Below are positions 44,188-56,820 of a stretch of 64,000 bases of DNA, piece by piece. The number at the start of each line of letters is the position of its first letter. The first letter of the stretch is position 1. Source of the DNA: Saccharum officinarum (lineage: Eukaryota; Streptophyta; Magnoliopsida; Poales; Poaceae); contig CM036160.1 in the NCBI GenBank assembly GCA_020631735.1, positions 976,407-1,040,406 of the forward strand, in the 5' to 3' direction. The position numbers and the translations under genes were made by a program. Under the pieces are notes generated by a model. It was not told the origin of the DNA and searched no databases. It saw only the letters and a list, made by a program, of their open reading frames with translations.

Positions 44188-45324
44188 CCTTACTAAATAC
44201 AGTGAGGATCCAAATTTTGGTTATGTGAGGGGGTTCTCAACACGAACCGGCAGTGAGAATGTTTACCGTTTGCTCTTAAGATGAACTGGTGGTCAAATTC
44301 ATTTTCACCACCGTCCAAGTTCCATTCTGAACCAAAAATGATTTTCAACATTGAGTCCATTATGGACATGTGGTGAAAATATTATCACCAACGCTTACTA
44401 TAGAACCAGCAGTGAAAATGTTGTAACGAATGAAAACTATTTCTGTAGGCAGAGAAATGGCGAAATATATGATCCATTAGTGAAGGAGATGCCCGAAACA
44501 CTAAAATGGCTCTGGGAAGCAGCATCGGTGCCTTCCACCCTGAGCAATAGTGGCTGGCCTCGGAACTCCCGTCTTGCTTGTAGCGTTAAGTAAAAACAAT
44601 TAATTTGCGCCAACGCCGTTCGTACCTAATCTCGTGTAACGCTCCTGGTCGTGAACTCTGTACTTGTTTTTTTTTTGGAACCAAATGAAATTCTGGTGGG
44701 GAACCTCTCCCCACCTAGTTTTTTTTTGTTAATTAGATTATTACTGATTTATAGAACAATAATGCTGGTCTGGAGCTTGCCTTCTTTTTTGACGTTCTTA
44801 GGAAGAGATCGTGCTTGTAGTCCTGACCTCCTAGTAGCTCCTCTGCTTCCAACTGTCCCTCAGCTAGTTACTACGTGAAAACAAAGAAACAAAGTAAAAA
44901 CCAGTTAGGTTCAAATGAACTCGAAAAATTCTGAAAGTGATCGATATGGATGAATAGGGTCTGATCAGTTTGGACTATTATATTTGGAAGAAAATATCAG
45001 ATTGGGTGTGATTCTCACATATGTGAGATAGATACTGTATGGATGTGGAATTGTTGGCTGATGGTTAAAATCCGAAAAATAAATAAATCAGAGATATGTC
45101 CAAACACACGAAGAAGCAGAGGCAGATTGTATATATGGACGTATGGTCATGGTGCCCGCTCACCTGCGATGCGATGCGATCCACCACCTTCGCCGCAGAT
45201 GGCCAGCCAGCGGTCGGAGATCTAGTGGCAGCCTAGCTACTTTTGGAGAGAAGAGAAGAGCACAGTAGTAGTAAGTTGGGGAGAGCCGGAGAGGGATGGT
45301 GGGTGCTTCTTGGAGCACGCAGGG
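44188..45324. other. Unit 2 continuation: CACTA-derived end and flank
   Basis: Sequence from 44,193 resumes exactly where unit 1 continues at about 28,540. The CACTA-like end is at about 44,448 (TTTCTGTAG), without the final CAGTG seen in unit 1. No gene recognised in the flank. Confidence 0.7.
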
Positions 45325-46905
45325 GAGACACGTACTGAGGGATACTGCCGTGCCGAGCGAGCGAAGAAACTCTCTCTGTGCTTGATTTTGGAAAACCAGA
45401 CTAAAACCAATACAATAGCCCTAGCATAGATGCGAGATTATTAGCCCCCCCTACGAGTAAGAAAACACCAACACGCCCCAGCATAAGAGCGAACGGTGGC
45501 ACAACCACAAATACATAAGCACAAGATAAAAACGAAGAAGAGGAAAGAACTCCAAGGCACAAGAGCTCTTCGACGATACCTCCAGGAAGGTGAATGACGC
45601 CATAGCCTAACCATCATCAACCAAGCAAGAGCTTGGCAAGGCTTTCACCCGGTCCTTGTGCCTAGGAACTGCAATGACCTGGCCGACCAAGGAAATGAAG
45701 TAGCAATAGGTTTTTCGGCGAAGCCTTTGAGAAGGAAACCCGATCGCTGGCCCAGGCTGAGCTGAGTTTTCACTCAGAACCTTTGCTAGTGCTCCCGTGG
45801 ATAGCAGGTGTGACGTCGTCGCTCCGCAGAACTGGAGCCCTGCCCTCCCCAACAAGAGGCACAGGGGACAGCGCCCACGGACACGTAGCCCCACCGCTGG
45901 CTCGCCCACGGCCAAACTACACACACCGTGTGCCCATGTGTAGAAGAAAAACCGCACCGCTTCTATGGCACGACCTGTGCCCTAAGCACGATAGGACAAC
46001 AGCGACTCCACCAGATTTGGACAAGCGGTTGCCAGATCCAGCGTAGGGGACAATCATAGGCACGCAGCCCCACTGCCGGCATGCCCGCAGCCATACCACG
46101 TGCCCGGGGCCCTTGCACACGAACATGAAGAGACACGCACCATGGAGAGAGAGGCCACCGCATCGGCTGGCCAGATGTGCACATGCCCATCAAGAGAGTC
46201 CCACATCAGGGAGCACCGCAAAGGCGCAGGTCATAGCAGCACGCGTCCGCGTTGAAACGTGAAACTTCGTGCTAGGAAACCCACCGAAACAGGCGTCGGT
46301 CGCCGTCGCGTAGGTCGGTGAAGGAGATGGAGACGGCAGATCCGAGCCCAGATGGCCAAATCAGCTCCATTGGCCGCCCAGGTCACCGGACGAAGGAAGG
46401 TCGAGGTAGAGGTGTGCCACAACCCGAGGTAGTGCCTTTGAGGCCACTCCGCACAGGACAGAGGCACAGACGACGGATCCAGGCCTGAAGGGCCCAGATC
46501 CGCCCGTCGGCCAACCAGAACCACTGGCGCCGATGGAGAAAAGGAAAGTGGTGGCCACCGGCATTGACAAGAAGAGGAAAAGGGCCGAGGGACTAGGGAA
46601 GGCGCTGGAGGCCCAGATGCAGCCGCCGCCAACCGGGGCCACCAATGCCGAAGGAGAAGAGGGGCGGTGGGGTGGCCACCGGCAACAACGCAAAAGAGGA
46701 AAAGTTGGGGGAGAGCTCGAGGGGAGGAGTTGTGAACAGTGCCATGTTTTTAGGGCCCGCTGTGGGCCGTCGCCGCACACCGGAGGGCGACGATAGCGGT
46801 CGGGGAGGTGGCTCAGAGGGAGGGGGCGAGCGGCGCCGGTGAGTGCCCCTCGAGTCACCAGTGAGGTGCTCAAGGGGAGCGACTCCATGTCTGTTTTTTC
46901 ATACA
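45325..46905 (-). other. Unit 2-specific stretch, unclassified
   Basis: Absent from unit 1. GC-rich at the right; on the minus strand it runs from GC-rich to a moderately AT-rich end and looks like retroelement or captured leader sequence. Long open frames occur on both strands in the GC-rich part without any known motif. Boundaries and target duplication could not be fixed. Confidence 0.4.
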
Positions 46906-47079
46906 TAATTAATATTATTGGACAGATTGTTCGATATGTTTAATAATAAATATATTTAAAAATACAGATATTGTTAATATTTTTTATATGTCTAGTCTAT
47001 TTTTTTATAGTACCGAGGAGCATGTGGCTAGCTTGTTCTGTAGGGTCTCATTATCCGAGCATGTGCGTAGTACGTGTTG

Positions 47080-47682
47080 TAACGATCACATCAACTCTGG
47101 CCACGAAAAATAGTTGTTGGTGCATTCTGCTACTTCTTTTTGTATGTATGTTGTGGCTGTTCATGGCCGATCATTGATGTGCTTCAATTAATGTCGTCGA
47201 AGTACGCTTGACAAATTATGGCTTGCAACCCTTTACATGTCTTTGTATGCTACTACTGTGCTCCAGCTAGTTCGCTAACTTCGGGGCGTACTACGGCCGG
47301 CCGGTCCATATCGGAAGCCTGCGGTGCGGGCGCTGGTGTGCTAGGTATGAATATTTAATCCCCAGTAGGCGGGCCGCTGATGAAAATGAAATGGCAGAGT
47401 GAGTGACGCTAACTGGCAACCTTTACTGGCAGGCACGACGAGGTCACGAGCTGCAAGCCCTAGCTGCTGGCGTGCTGGCTGTCTGTGGTTGCTTTGACGA
47501 GTCCCAATCCCATCAATGGATGTCGTTTGGGCTCGAATGGCAAGATATTTCCGCCGGGCGCGCGGCCGGACGATAAGAAGGAGCCTATGCGGCGGCCGCG
47601 CGCGGGGGGTCGGCAGGGTGTCGGTTCTCGGACTGCTTGGCATCGGCAAGCTGGAGAAGGTTTGGTTACCAAGGCATCGTCC
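47080..47682 (+). repeat. Triplicated module, copy 2
   Basis: GTTGTAACGATCACATCA to GGTTTGGTTACCA. It has the uninterrupted GGATGTCGTTTGGGC site, showing where the solo LTR inserted in copy 1. Confidence 0.85.
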
Positions 47683-48345
47683 AGACTGTGTCCGAAAGCT
47701 ACGACCTCGCCAGCTCGCCTCCCTAATCCGGCCAGACGACGTTTTCTTCATGCCAATGGGCAAGCTACCTCTTGGGTTAAGAATAGGAAGTTAGGGAGGA
47801 TTTGTAGGAGATTTGATTTAGTTTGTTAGGAAAGTGCACCTCTCCATAGGAGATTGTAATGTTTATTGAAGAAAGAATAAACTCTTCCTATATCAGAGTG
47901 GGAGTTGCCCTTGGACGGTGGCGTCGAACGCTTCAGCCGCGACCACTGACGCGTAGCACACCGCTGTTCTTCCTGCTATCCGCTTCGCTCTAATTCCTAG
48001 TCTAACTACTGCTCTTTCCGGCTCGATCTCAGCGAACAAGCACCGCGGCCTTGCTTGGCAGTGCAGACACGCATGGTTTATTTAATTTAGTTCTTCAAGC
48101 GCGTATATATGTTATACTACAGTACTAGTACCGTATATGTTTGGAGCACAAGCCGCCGGTTAATCTTTCGTCTTTCTTCAAGCTGCGGTCTGAAGCTACA
48201 TGGCGAACCCATGGCCAAAACGTAGTGCATCAACTGACGACAATGCAAATTAATTGCGCTTCGAGGAAGTTCAAAGCAAAAGTGCGACCACATTGGAGCC
48301 GCAATGGGTTTCACTGCTGGGCGAGCTCACTCCCTCCCTCCCTGA
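47683..48345. other. Possible LTR remnant and unassigned sequence
   Basis: The stretch at 47,780-47,900 (GAGATTTGATTTAGTTTGTT, then GAAGAAAGAATAAACTCTTC) resembles the transcribed end of a plant LTR, but I cannot find its ends. The rest has no recognisable gene. Confidence 0.3.
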
Positions 48346-48348
48346 CTC

Positions 48349-48990
48349 TTTTTTTCAAGAAAGACAGGAGGGGTGAGTACCTCTACTGCAATAAATTATC
48401 AAAGGAAACAGTTATTTACAGAGCTGACGGTACAACAAGAGGTCTCTCAAGAAACAAAGAAGCAAAAGAAAAAAAAAAGGAAGGTACACAAGAGGCGGGA
48501 GGAAGTCTAGACTAGATTCTGCAGCCATTCCTGAATCTCGGGAAAGTAGTTCTTCTTCGCGCGCCAGAGAAGTGAAGAAAATTCATGTCTGAAAATTGCT
48601 CTGCATCCTTGGATTGTCGCTGCTGTATTATTGAAGATCTCTTTATTCCTGCTCATCCATATTGCCCAGCTTATTAGCACAATAATTTCCATGAAGAAGG
48701 GTTTATTAATTTGTCCTCTTAGGTATTCCAACTTCTGTAAGGGGTCAAGATGTGTTTGAGTATGTAACTGTAAAGTTCCCCAATATTATGATGTAAACTG
48801 ACAGCCGATGAATAAGTGATAAGTTGTTTCTTCCACATTTTCTTCACAGAGTACGCAGCATAGTTGGGAAGCTCCATGTTTCATCTTTTCAGTAGTACTC
48901 TCTGGCACTTAGCCTCTGCTTCAAAAGCAGCGAGAAGAAAACTTGTGTTTGTTCTGACAAGAACTTTTCTAAAGCCAATGGAAAACTGGA
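48349..48990 (-). pseudogene. LINE 3' fragment (zf-RVT and C-terminus)
   Basis: On the minus strand: CCVLCEENVEETTYHLFIGC (zf-RVT zinc motif), a stop, YWGTLQLHTQTHLDP, then LISWAIWMSRNKEIFNN and WLQNLV at the end (48,507). The T run at 48,349-48,355 would be the poly(A) tail of the minus-strand copy. RT is missing; strongly truncated. Confidence 0.8.
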
Positions 48991-49145
48991 TGAGTAGGCT
49001 CACTCCCTAACTCGTTGCTGGTTCAGCAAATCCACAGACGAACATCCAAGTCGTCTACTAAAAACCTGAACGTGCACATCTCAGATCTCGCCGTTGCCGG
49101 ATCGTCACAGATCCGATCGTGGCGATCAATTGGCTGCAGGCATTA

Positions 49146-49166
49146 CCCCCCCCCCCCCCCCCCCCA
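49146..49166. repeat. Poly-C run (21 C)
   Basis: Mononucleotide run followed by A and further Cs. Flanking 49,000-49,145 and 49,170-49,670 hold no gene I recognise. Confidence 0.95.
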
Positions 49167-49671
49167 CCCCCAAGTGCCGCAACTCAGGCAGAAACCCACG
49201 ACTGATTGGTGGTCGTGTGCTCCGTGGTCTATGCACGCACACGACACACTAATCCTTCTTCCAACCTTCTTTTGTCTTGGACTCGTAGACGTTACATGGC
49301 TGATGGACCAAACAGCTTCCAGGCCTATGTCCTATGCATGATTTTTTTCGCTATACCAGAACCAATCCATAGCCTTGGACAACATTCACGAAAACAGAAT
49401 ATTAACGACCAACAATTGGTCGGTATAAATTTCTAACAGATAATCTCGGTCGCTATTTCTACTTATACTGACTCTAAATCAGTTGATACATATATTTAGC
49501 TATTCCCTCGGACGATCCGTAGGTAAAAGCACATAATACAGTCAAACAATCGGTCAGTGTAGCCCGTTTTCGTTATGGCACGCTCGGACCAGCCCACTCA
49601 TGCCATGAGTATTTTTAGTGGCCCACCCGTCATTCTCTTTTGCGAAAACCCTAGCTCATCCCTTTTTCAGC

Positions 49672-51196
49672 CACTACTATAAAACTGACCTTCACTTCCA
49701 GCCCATCACTGCCAATTGCTCTGAAACCGGAAGTGATAACACTTCACTATCGGTTCTTAACTTAAAAATATGAAAATGATTGGGGCCTTAAAAACCAGTA
49801 GTGAAGGTTCCTGTCACTGCCGGCTGGTGGCTTGAACTAGCAGTGATATGTTATTGTCGGTTTGTGGCTTGAATCGGCAGTGATGTTGTGCTATCACTGC
49901 CGGCTTTAGGCTTGAGCTGGCAGTGATATCTGCACAGTACAAAAGCCCACGTCCTCCTCCCTCCTTCTCATCCCAAGTATACTCATCCAAGGAGGCACCT
50001 TTCCCCACCTCTCCCTGCATTGTTGTGGCCATTTTTCACCAAAATGCTCACGAAGGATTTGAATTTTGAAGCATGGGCATGATCTTCTTGCTTTAAGGTT
50101 AGTAACAAGCATCCACTCCTTTGAATTTGTTGCTTGTTCAATTGTTTTGATGGCTAGATTGTTTGATTCTCATGCTAATTATTTCTCCATTTTAGATGGC
50201 ACTTTTTATTTAGATGTTGAAGATGTCATTCAAATTGGATCGAGGGTGGATGTATGGTCTAACATCTACGGACATGCAGTACTTGATGGGCGTCAGCACC
50301 TTCATCATGGCTACCAAAGCTTATGCTGAACGTGATCTAGGGGATCAAGAGCATGTATTCTGCCCACGTAGAGATTGCAAAAATCTCAGGTGATTTGGTA
50401 ACGAGTAGATACGATGTCACTTGATTACTAGGGGGTCTGTGAGAGACTACACGATATGGAGTAAGAATGGGGAGGTTGGTGAGAATGTTCTGCAAGAAAA
50501 CTTTGATGATGTGATCATTCCTAACGTAGCCCCCCTCCCTCCCCCACCGAAGCTTTTACTAACCGTGAAACAGGTGTCAATATGCAACCTATGGCTACCA
50601 ATGATGATGCGTTTAGGAATACGTTAGCTGATGATACCGAGGATGATGATGGAGGTTTTGAGTAAAGATGGATCTTTCTCCATTTCACGGGCCAAGAATA
50701 AGAAAGATTATGATAAATCCATGTTCGAAAGACTATTGAAATATATACATTTTCATTTTAACTTATACATTATCATAACATTTGTAATATAAATCTTGAT
50801 GGATTTGTGATGTATGTGAGTCTAGTAACCATATGAAATAAAAAGTATTGCACAAAAACAAAAAATAAATTAATAAGTAGAAATATGGGAAAATAAGATC
50901 ACTGTCGGGTTAATCAACAAGCCAGCAATGATTCTAGGTAAATCACTGCCGGCTTAAGTAGGCGGTAGTGTTGCTCAAATCAACACTGCCAGTTGGAGAC
51001 CAGAATCGGCAATGATCATGAGGATATCACTACCAGTTTAGATATGAACCGGCAATGAAGTTTGATATCACTGCCGGCTTTGTTGAACCGATGGTGATAA
51101 GAAAGCCACGTCATTATCACTTTCCTTCTATCGGTTCACTTTCCTACTATGATAGGGGACTGTGAACTGGCAGTGAGGGATTACCCTGAGGTAGTG
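49672..51196. mobile_element. Non-autonomous CACTA, 1,525 bp
   Basis: Left end CACTACTATAAAACTG, right end (reverse complement) CACTACCTCAGGGTAA, target duplication AGC at 49,669-49,671 and 51,197-51,199. Both subterminal regions carry repeated ATCACTGCCGGCTT-type motifs in both orientations. A small coding relic is inside (50,274-50,392). Confidence 0.9.
50274..50392 (+). pseudogene. Transpos_assoc relic of a CACTA transposase
   Basis: The frame reads MQYLMGVSTFIMATKAYAER, then HVFCPRRDCKNLR, matching the GV..F...A and CPC..C.N spacing of the TNPD N-terminal domain (one Cys replaced by Arg). Stops follow almost at once; about 40 residues survive. Confidence 0.6.
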
Positions 51197-51199
51197 AGC

Positions 51200-52379
51200 T
51201 ACCGCTGTCACATAGATCGACAAAACAGCCCATCCCTTACTCCGCTGCCGACCGCACCCACATTACCTAACAGGGCAGCCTCTTGCCACCTCTAGACCTA
51301 TGGGCGGAGCCCAGTGGAGGCAAAATTTAGGTTCGCCCCCCAACCCCGGTCCCCTACCCAAAACGAAATTCCCAAGTAGGAGTATTCTTTAGCCCACGCA
51401 AAGGAAGACCAATATCACACACTGTGTAGTAATGAGAATAGGTGAGCGGAGGCAGCCCACGCACTCACCGCCGGATAGGCAACGGGAGTTACGGGATTGA
51501 CACTGCAGGTGCTCATGACTCATCGTAGTCACTTTGCTCCTGCCACGGTGGTCGTCACCTTGTCGCCCTCCCCAGTCCCCACGAGTCCACGACGCCGACG
51601 CAGGCTGCACTGCCACAACAATGCTAGATGAATCACTACAGCATGTCTTATTATAGAAGGCATTTTGTTAAAGGCATTTTTGTGTGAGTGCCTTAATTTG
51701 CTATTGTATAAAGGCATTTTTTGAAAAAAAAAACTCAAAAAACTTCTTTTTAGAGGCTGATAAAAAAACGCATTAAATACCTGTACATTTGGAAGCGTTT
51801 TACCAAAAAAACACCTTCCTAGTCCATGTGCTATGTATGCATAGAAGACCCCATCCCTCTACTTTGTTTTACAGTAATATGTAGACGTGGGTCCCATGTG
51901 TCATCCAAATCACCAACCATATCCTCTTCCTCCGCCCATAGCAATCGACCGAGCAAACGACTCTTCTCCGCTAGCGCCTCTGCTTGCCCCCAGCCGCCTC
52001 TGCCCATGCCTTCGCCATCCTCGGCCGCCTCCGCTTGGCGCCGACGCTGCCCTGGTCGTTTCCACTCGCATCCGAGATCAACCGTGGCCCGCCCGGGCTG
52101 CCTTGCGCCGCCCTGGCCGTCTCCGCCCACCCTAGGGCCGCCCTTCTCCGACCGCTAGATCCGACCGACTGTGGCCGCGCGCGGCTACACCCGCACCGGC
52201 GTCAGGTCTGGCGGTGCTGGCGCTTGACCGTGGCCACGTCTTCTGTCCTTGGATCCGGCACTGCAGCTTCTCCTCACGCATGCGATTCAAAGTTACGCCG
52301 GCCCGAGGCGGTTGCATGGGCTCGCGATTAGGAGTCACTGTCGACGAAATGTAAAACATAAGTTCTTTCTACCTCTAAC
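51200..52379. other. Unassigned, with GC-rich part
   Basis: An unpaired CACTA-like end (CACTACAGCATGTC, about 51,633) is followed by AAGGCATTTT repeats. A GC-rich stretch at 51,930-52,330 has open frames but no motif. No gene called. Confidence 0.4.
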
Positions 52380-52735
52380 CTATTGACTGGTCTGTCTAGT
52401 CTCGCCATACAGGTCTACGTCACTAATCATCTTTGCGGCCGTCACCTGGGAGGTGGTTCTAAGCTGCTCTGCCTTCACTGGGTCGATGTTGCTTGACACG
52501 CTGTCCTCAAGCCTTCGTAGGTCAACGCCGGGGTAATGTGACCGCACCACGGCCAGTACGTGGGCGGCCACGTACTCGCCAGCGTCGCGGATGTATTGTT
52601 TGAACCAGGTCCAGGAGTTCTGGCACTTCTCGACGATGACCTCTAGTTAGGCTGGTCGGTCGGTTGGCCCCCCCTTCAGGTTCCATGCCGATCGGGTCCA
52701 GCACGGGCTTAATTTCTTCTTCCATCACCTTGCAC
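52380..52735 (-). pseudogene. Retrotransposon-associated ORF fragment
   Basis: On the minus strand, after a frame change near 52,570, it reads NSWTWFKQYIRDAGEYVAAH, VLAVVRSHYPGVDL, RRLEDSVSSNIDPVKAEQL and a TAAKMISDVDLYGE tail. I recall this block from grass gypsy-type elements of unknown function; that link is from memory and not tested. The frame change and lack of neighbours mark it as debris. Confidence 0.45.
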
Positions 52736-52751
52736 TTCGATGCTAAGTGGT

Positions 52752-53356
52752 CCTACGTGTTGTAACGATCACATCAGCTCTGGCCACGAAGAAAAGTTGT
52801 TGGTGCATTCTGGTACTTGTTTTTGTTGATGTGTACTGTACTTCTTTATGTATGTATATATGTGTGGCTCTTCATGGCGAGATGATTGAACTACGCTGAC
52901 AACGTTATGGCGTTGCACCCTTTACATGTCTTCTTTGTATGCTACTACTACTCTGCTCCAGCTAGTAGGCTTCAGGGCGCACTACGGCCGGCCGGTCCAT
53001 TTCAATCGGAAGCGCTGGTGTGCTAGGTATGATTATGAATCCCCAGTAGGAATAAAGCATTCGGGCCGCTGTTGAAAATGAAATGGCAGCGTGAGCTGAG
53101 TGACGCTAACTGGCAACCTTTACTGGCAGGGACGACGAGGTCACGAGCTGCAAGCCCTAGCTGGTGGCGTGCTGGCAGTCTGTGGTTGCTTTGACGATTC
53201 CCAATAATGGATGTCGTTTGGGCGGGAATGGCAAGATATTTCCGCCGGGCGCGCGGCCGGATGATAAGAAAGAGCCTATGCGGTGGCCACGGTGGGGTGG
53301 CAGGGTGTCGGTTCTCGGACTGCTTGGCATTGGCAAGTTGGAGAAGGTTTGGTTAC
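52752..53356 (+). repeat. Triplicated module, copy 3
   Basis: Same limits as copy 2 (GTTGTAACGATCACATCA to TTTGGTTACA). It shares CCCAATAATGGATGTCG with copy 1 but GATAAGAA and GGAGAAGGTTTGG with copy 2, so it was made from a copy-2-like or common ancestor. Confidence 0.85.
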
Positions 53357-55415
53357 ATAGTGGAGATCGTCATACTTAAATATAGAAGACATCTCCATTT
53401 CTTTAAAGTCTAGTGTGGGGAGAGAGAAATGAAACCCTTATGTGCTCCCCTCGCTCGTGTGACATTTGTGTGAATGGTTTGTGGCCTTGTGGGCACGCGG
53501 CCTCCATTTAATAGTTTTAGGGCGCGTTTGGTTGGCTACCCAAACTTACCACACCGTGCCGTAGCTTTCACACCCAAGTTCCGGTGTGCGTTTGGTTCCT
53601 TTCCAAACTTGCGGCATGCCATAGCCTAGGAATCGCGTTCTAGTTCAATTTGTGTGCCAAAAGTTGCCGTAGTTGTGGCAGATGATTTGGTCGCTGCAGT
53701 TTTGGTGTGGCCATGACTACGGTGTGGCATGCAACCGCGCCAAGCAGACGTGTCCTTACTTTTTCGTTACTTGACCTTTAAGTTTATGAATTGGAAACCT
53801 AATTGGCTTAGATTGTGATCATGACACAAGATCGTGCGGAACTTTCCAATATAAACAACCTATTGACAAACGCCAGAAACACATTTATTTGAGTTAGGGT
53901 TTCGCCTCTTTTGTTGCTTTAGTTTTTGGTCCTTATAACCACTCGTCCTTGCGTTCCTGCACCAGGAGAGAATAAATAAGGTTTTTAGGAAGCGCTTTTG
54001 TATGAATGTTGCCATCTGCCACGATGGCTTGTCTTCCAAATCTTTTGTCCGCATGTCATCTCCACGCCAATTGCTTCGACCTGTTTTCAACAATAACGTT
54101 GCTCCACCACTACTAGTCAATGATCTTCCACCACCAGCCATGACAAAAAGTATGTACGATGTAATCTAATTTTTTTATTAGTATACCTACTCGTTTGATC
54201 GTGTTGTTGTTCACATTTATGTTGTTCTGTTCAACTAATATGTTAGGGTTATACATGCTAGTATCTAAGTTCGTCATTGTTTATATTCTAAAATTAATCA
54301 TTAAATTGTTTACTTTTCTCAACAATCTGAAAACCTAATTGTAGGCCTTTTCCTAAATTAACTATGACTGGTTTTGCTGATGCACTGAGATCAAAAAAAT
54401 CACCGGAGTGCACTTCAAGAGGTAGCAAATCAAGGCCACGCTCTGGATGCAGGACATGAAAGTATTCTGGGTTAGTAATGGCAAAGTAAAAGAAATATAT
54501 CTGATGAATATCCAAAATCTCCACTCAAAATATTGGCCCATCTCTCACAACTCATGTGGAATGAGCTTGCATATGCGTATCATCTCTCTCTTATACTTTT
54601 GTCGTCGCTTCGTGTAAAAAAGTCAACTCGGAGATGTTATGTTTGAAGCGATGAAGATTATAAGCTTTGCTAACTATTAAGGTGGGGGAAATTCCATCAG
54701 AACAAAACACATAGGAGACAACAGGTTCAAACAAGAACCCTAACAGACTGGGTATTACAAATTGCATCTAAAATGTTCAGTACTTTAAAGTTCAATTAAA
54801 TGCAAATTTAAAATTGATGACATCATTTAGCACGGGAGGTGTGTACATAGGGACTTGTAGAAAAGAGATTTGCTTGATTTGTTGGAAAAAAACTGATGTC
54901 AGCTAAAAAAACAGCAAACAATGTCTTACACTTTTCCGCTAGAATATATAATGACAGGTTTGCTCGTTCGTGCTGATGCCCAGACACGGTAGCAATAATG
55001 GAAGAAAATGGATCAGTGTGCGGCAGGAGAAGTTTACACTTCACATTAGCAACAATGCCGGTGGGTGCTTCTCTAGAAGCATGTTGGGCGCACATGAAGG
55101 GGATGATGATTCTTCATGGGATAGGACGTTGGGCCATATTGGGCCCAAAAAATAAGAGCAGAGCCAGAAGTCGATGGAAAAAGTCTCTTTCAACTCCTTA
55201 AACTATCAATGTGTTCTGATTTTTCTCCTAAAACCGTAAAACCGCATATCTTACCCCCTCAATTCTCATGATCATTTAAATTACCTCCCTATCCAAGTTA
55301 AAAATGGTGATAAATGCCTGATAAGACTTTTAAACTAAAAAAATATCTCTACGGTTCTTAAAGTTCTGAGATAGATTGTAATAAGAAAAAAATGAAATAA
55401 AATATTTAGAGATCG
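53357..55415. other. Unassigned, possible MITE
   Basis: GGGCGCGTTTGGTTGGCTACC at about 53,520 resembles the start of grass MITEs, but a matching end is not convincing. Short open frames (for example minus 54,294-54,524) have no motif I recognise. Confidence 0.4.
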
Positions 55416-56159
55416 TGGCAGTAGCTCTGAAAGCTTTCAAAAAATAGATTTACCTTTTAGGAAAATAGAAAATAAATAGGAAAATCTGTACAATTACCAA
55501 AATATTCTAGTTGGTGTCTAAACACGTTTTCAAAACTTTCTATAGAAAAAACAGGAGGACAATATCACCAGCATAAATGCATTTAGCATTATATTTATGT
55601 TGCATTCTTGTTGTCTGCATCTCATATTTTTTTATAGGAAGTTCTTTAAACACATTTGGATATCAATTAGAATGTTTTGAAATTTTTCATATTTATTTGG
55701 ATATCTTCTCTTTTTCTTCAGCTATACATAATTTTTTGGAAGCTACTAAAGTTATTTTCATTATCTCTCAATATTTTATTTGGATTTATAAATATTTTAT
55801 TTGGGGTTTTCATGTACCAATCTTACTTTAGGATTTCTCTCAAAATTTTTAGATGCTTAGAGGTATTTTTCATGGTTAAAAACCTTATCATATTTTTTGA
55901 ACCAAAAATGGACCAAATTGTCCTCCTGAGAAGCACTTCTAACGGAGCAGGGAAGTAATTGAAACGATTTTTAAGAGTTGAGGGCGTAATATGTGCATTT
56001 GTGAAGTTCCAAAAAGAAATTAGACTTTAAGGAATTGAAAGGGATTGTTTTTTCCAAATTTGCGAGCATGTTGTCTGTTGGCCCATTAGGACAAGGAGGG
56101 CCCGAGAGAATATTTGCTTCGTCGTGCAACGGTTGGCCCATATGAAACGGATAAAGATA
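55416..56159. repeat. AT-rich block shared with unit 1
   Basis: Matches 32,225-32,992 (AGCTTTCAAAAAATTGATTT, CACTTCTAACGGAGCAGGGAA, AACGGATAAAGATA). It ends at the TAAAGATA duplicated by the following insert. Confidence 0.85.
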
Positions 56160-56577
56160 CGCAAAGTCTAACCAACGACTGGTCGTGCTCCGACGCGTTC
56201 GCGCGACACCAGGCCGCGACGGGCCGGCCCAGTAGACCCTCCCTCTCCCCACCGACACGTTCACTCGCATAGTACGCTCGCTGGCACCTAGTAGTAGTAG
56301 CCTAGTAGTAGTACTCTTAGGTTGCAGGGCTACGTGGAGCCAGGCGAGGCGAGCGCAAGGCCCCATATGTACACTGATATACTACGACTGTACAGTACAT
56401 AGCCTCCAAATCCGATGCTCATCCATATCCTTCTCCTCTCCCTGGCTCCCTGTTGCTAGTTTACTGCTGCTGCTGCTACAACTACAACTGCAGGGATGGC
56501 AACGTGAGGAAATTTTGTTTTCACATGCCACGGTTCCATGGTTCACAAAGTTGGTTAGTCACAAAATTGGTCACAAG

Positions 56578-56820
56578 GGCCTGGTTCTCTTCCCTTCCAA
56601 ATTCCAAGTTTTTTCACTCTCTCTCCATTACATCAATTTTTGGACGCGTGCATGGAGCATTAAATGTTGGTAAAATAAATAACTAATTGCATAGATGAGT
56701 TGTAAATCACGAGACGAATCTTTTGAGCCTAGTTAGCCCATGATTGAATAATATTTATCAAATACAAACAAAAGTGCTACAGTTAAAAAAATTCTAACTT
56801 CCCACAATCTAAACCAGGCC
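56578..56820. mobile_element. MITE (PIF/Harbinger-like), 243 bp
   Basis: Ends GGCCTGGTT and (reverse complement) GGCCTGGTTT, with three-base target duplication AAG on each side (56,575-56,577; 56,821-56,823). The internal GATGAGTTGTAAATCACGAG and GCCTAGTTAGCCCATGATTG blocks are typical of a common grass MITE family. Non-coding. Confidence 0.82.

Noticed and set aside
46231..46906. Minus-strand frame of 181 codons, Ser/Pro-rich
   Set aside because: Compositional; overlapping frames on both strands and no family resemblance.
51632..51830. CACTACAGCATG as a CACTA end
   Set aside because: No matching right terminus; AAGGCATTTT repeats alone are not enough.
54294..54524. 76-codon minus-strand frame with readable peptide
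   Set aside because: I could not relate it to any family; may be a gene relic but support is too weak.
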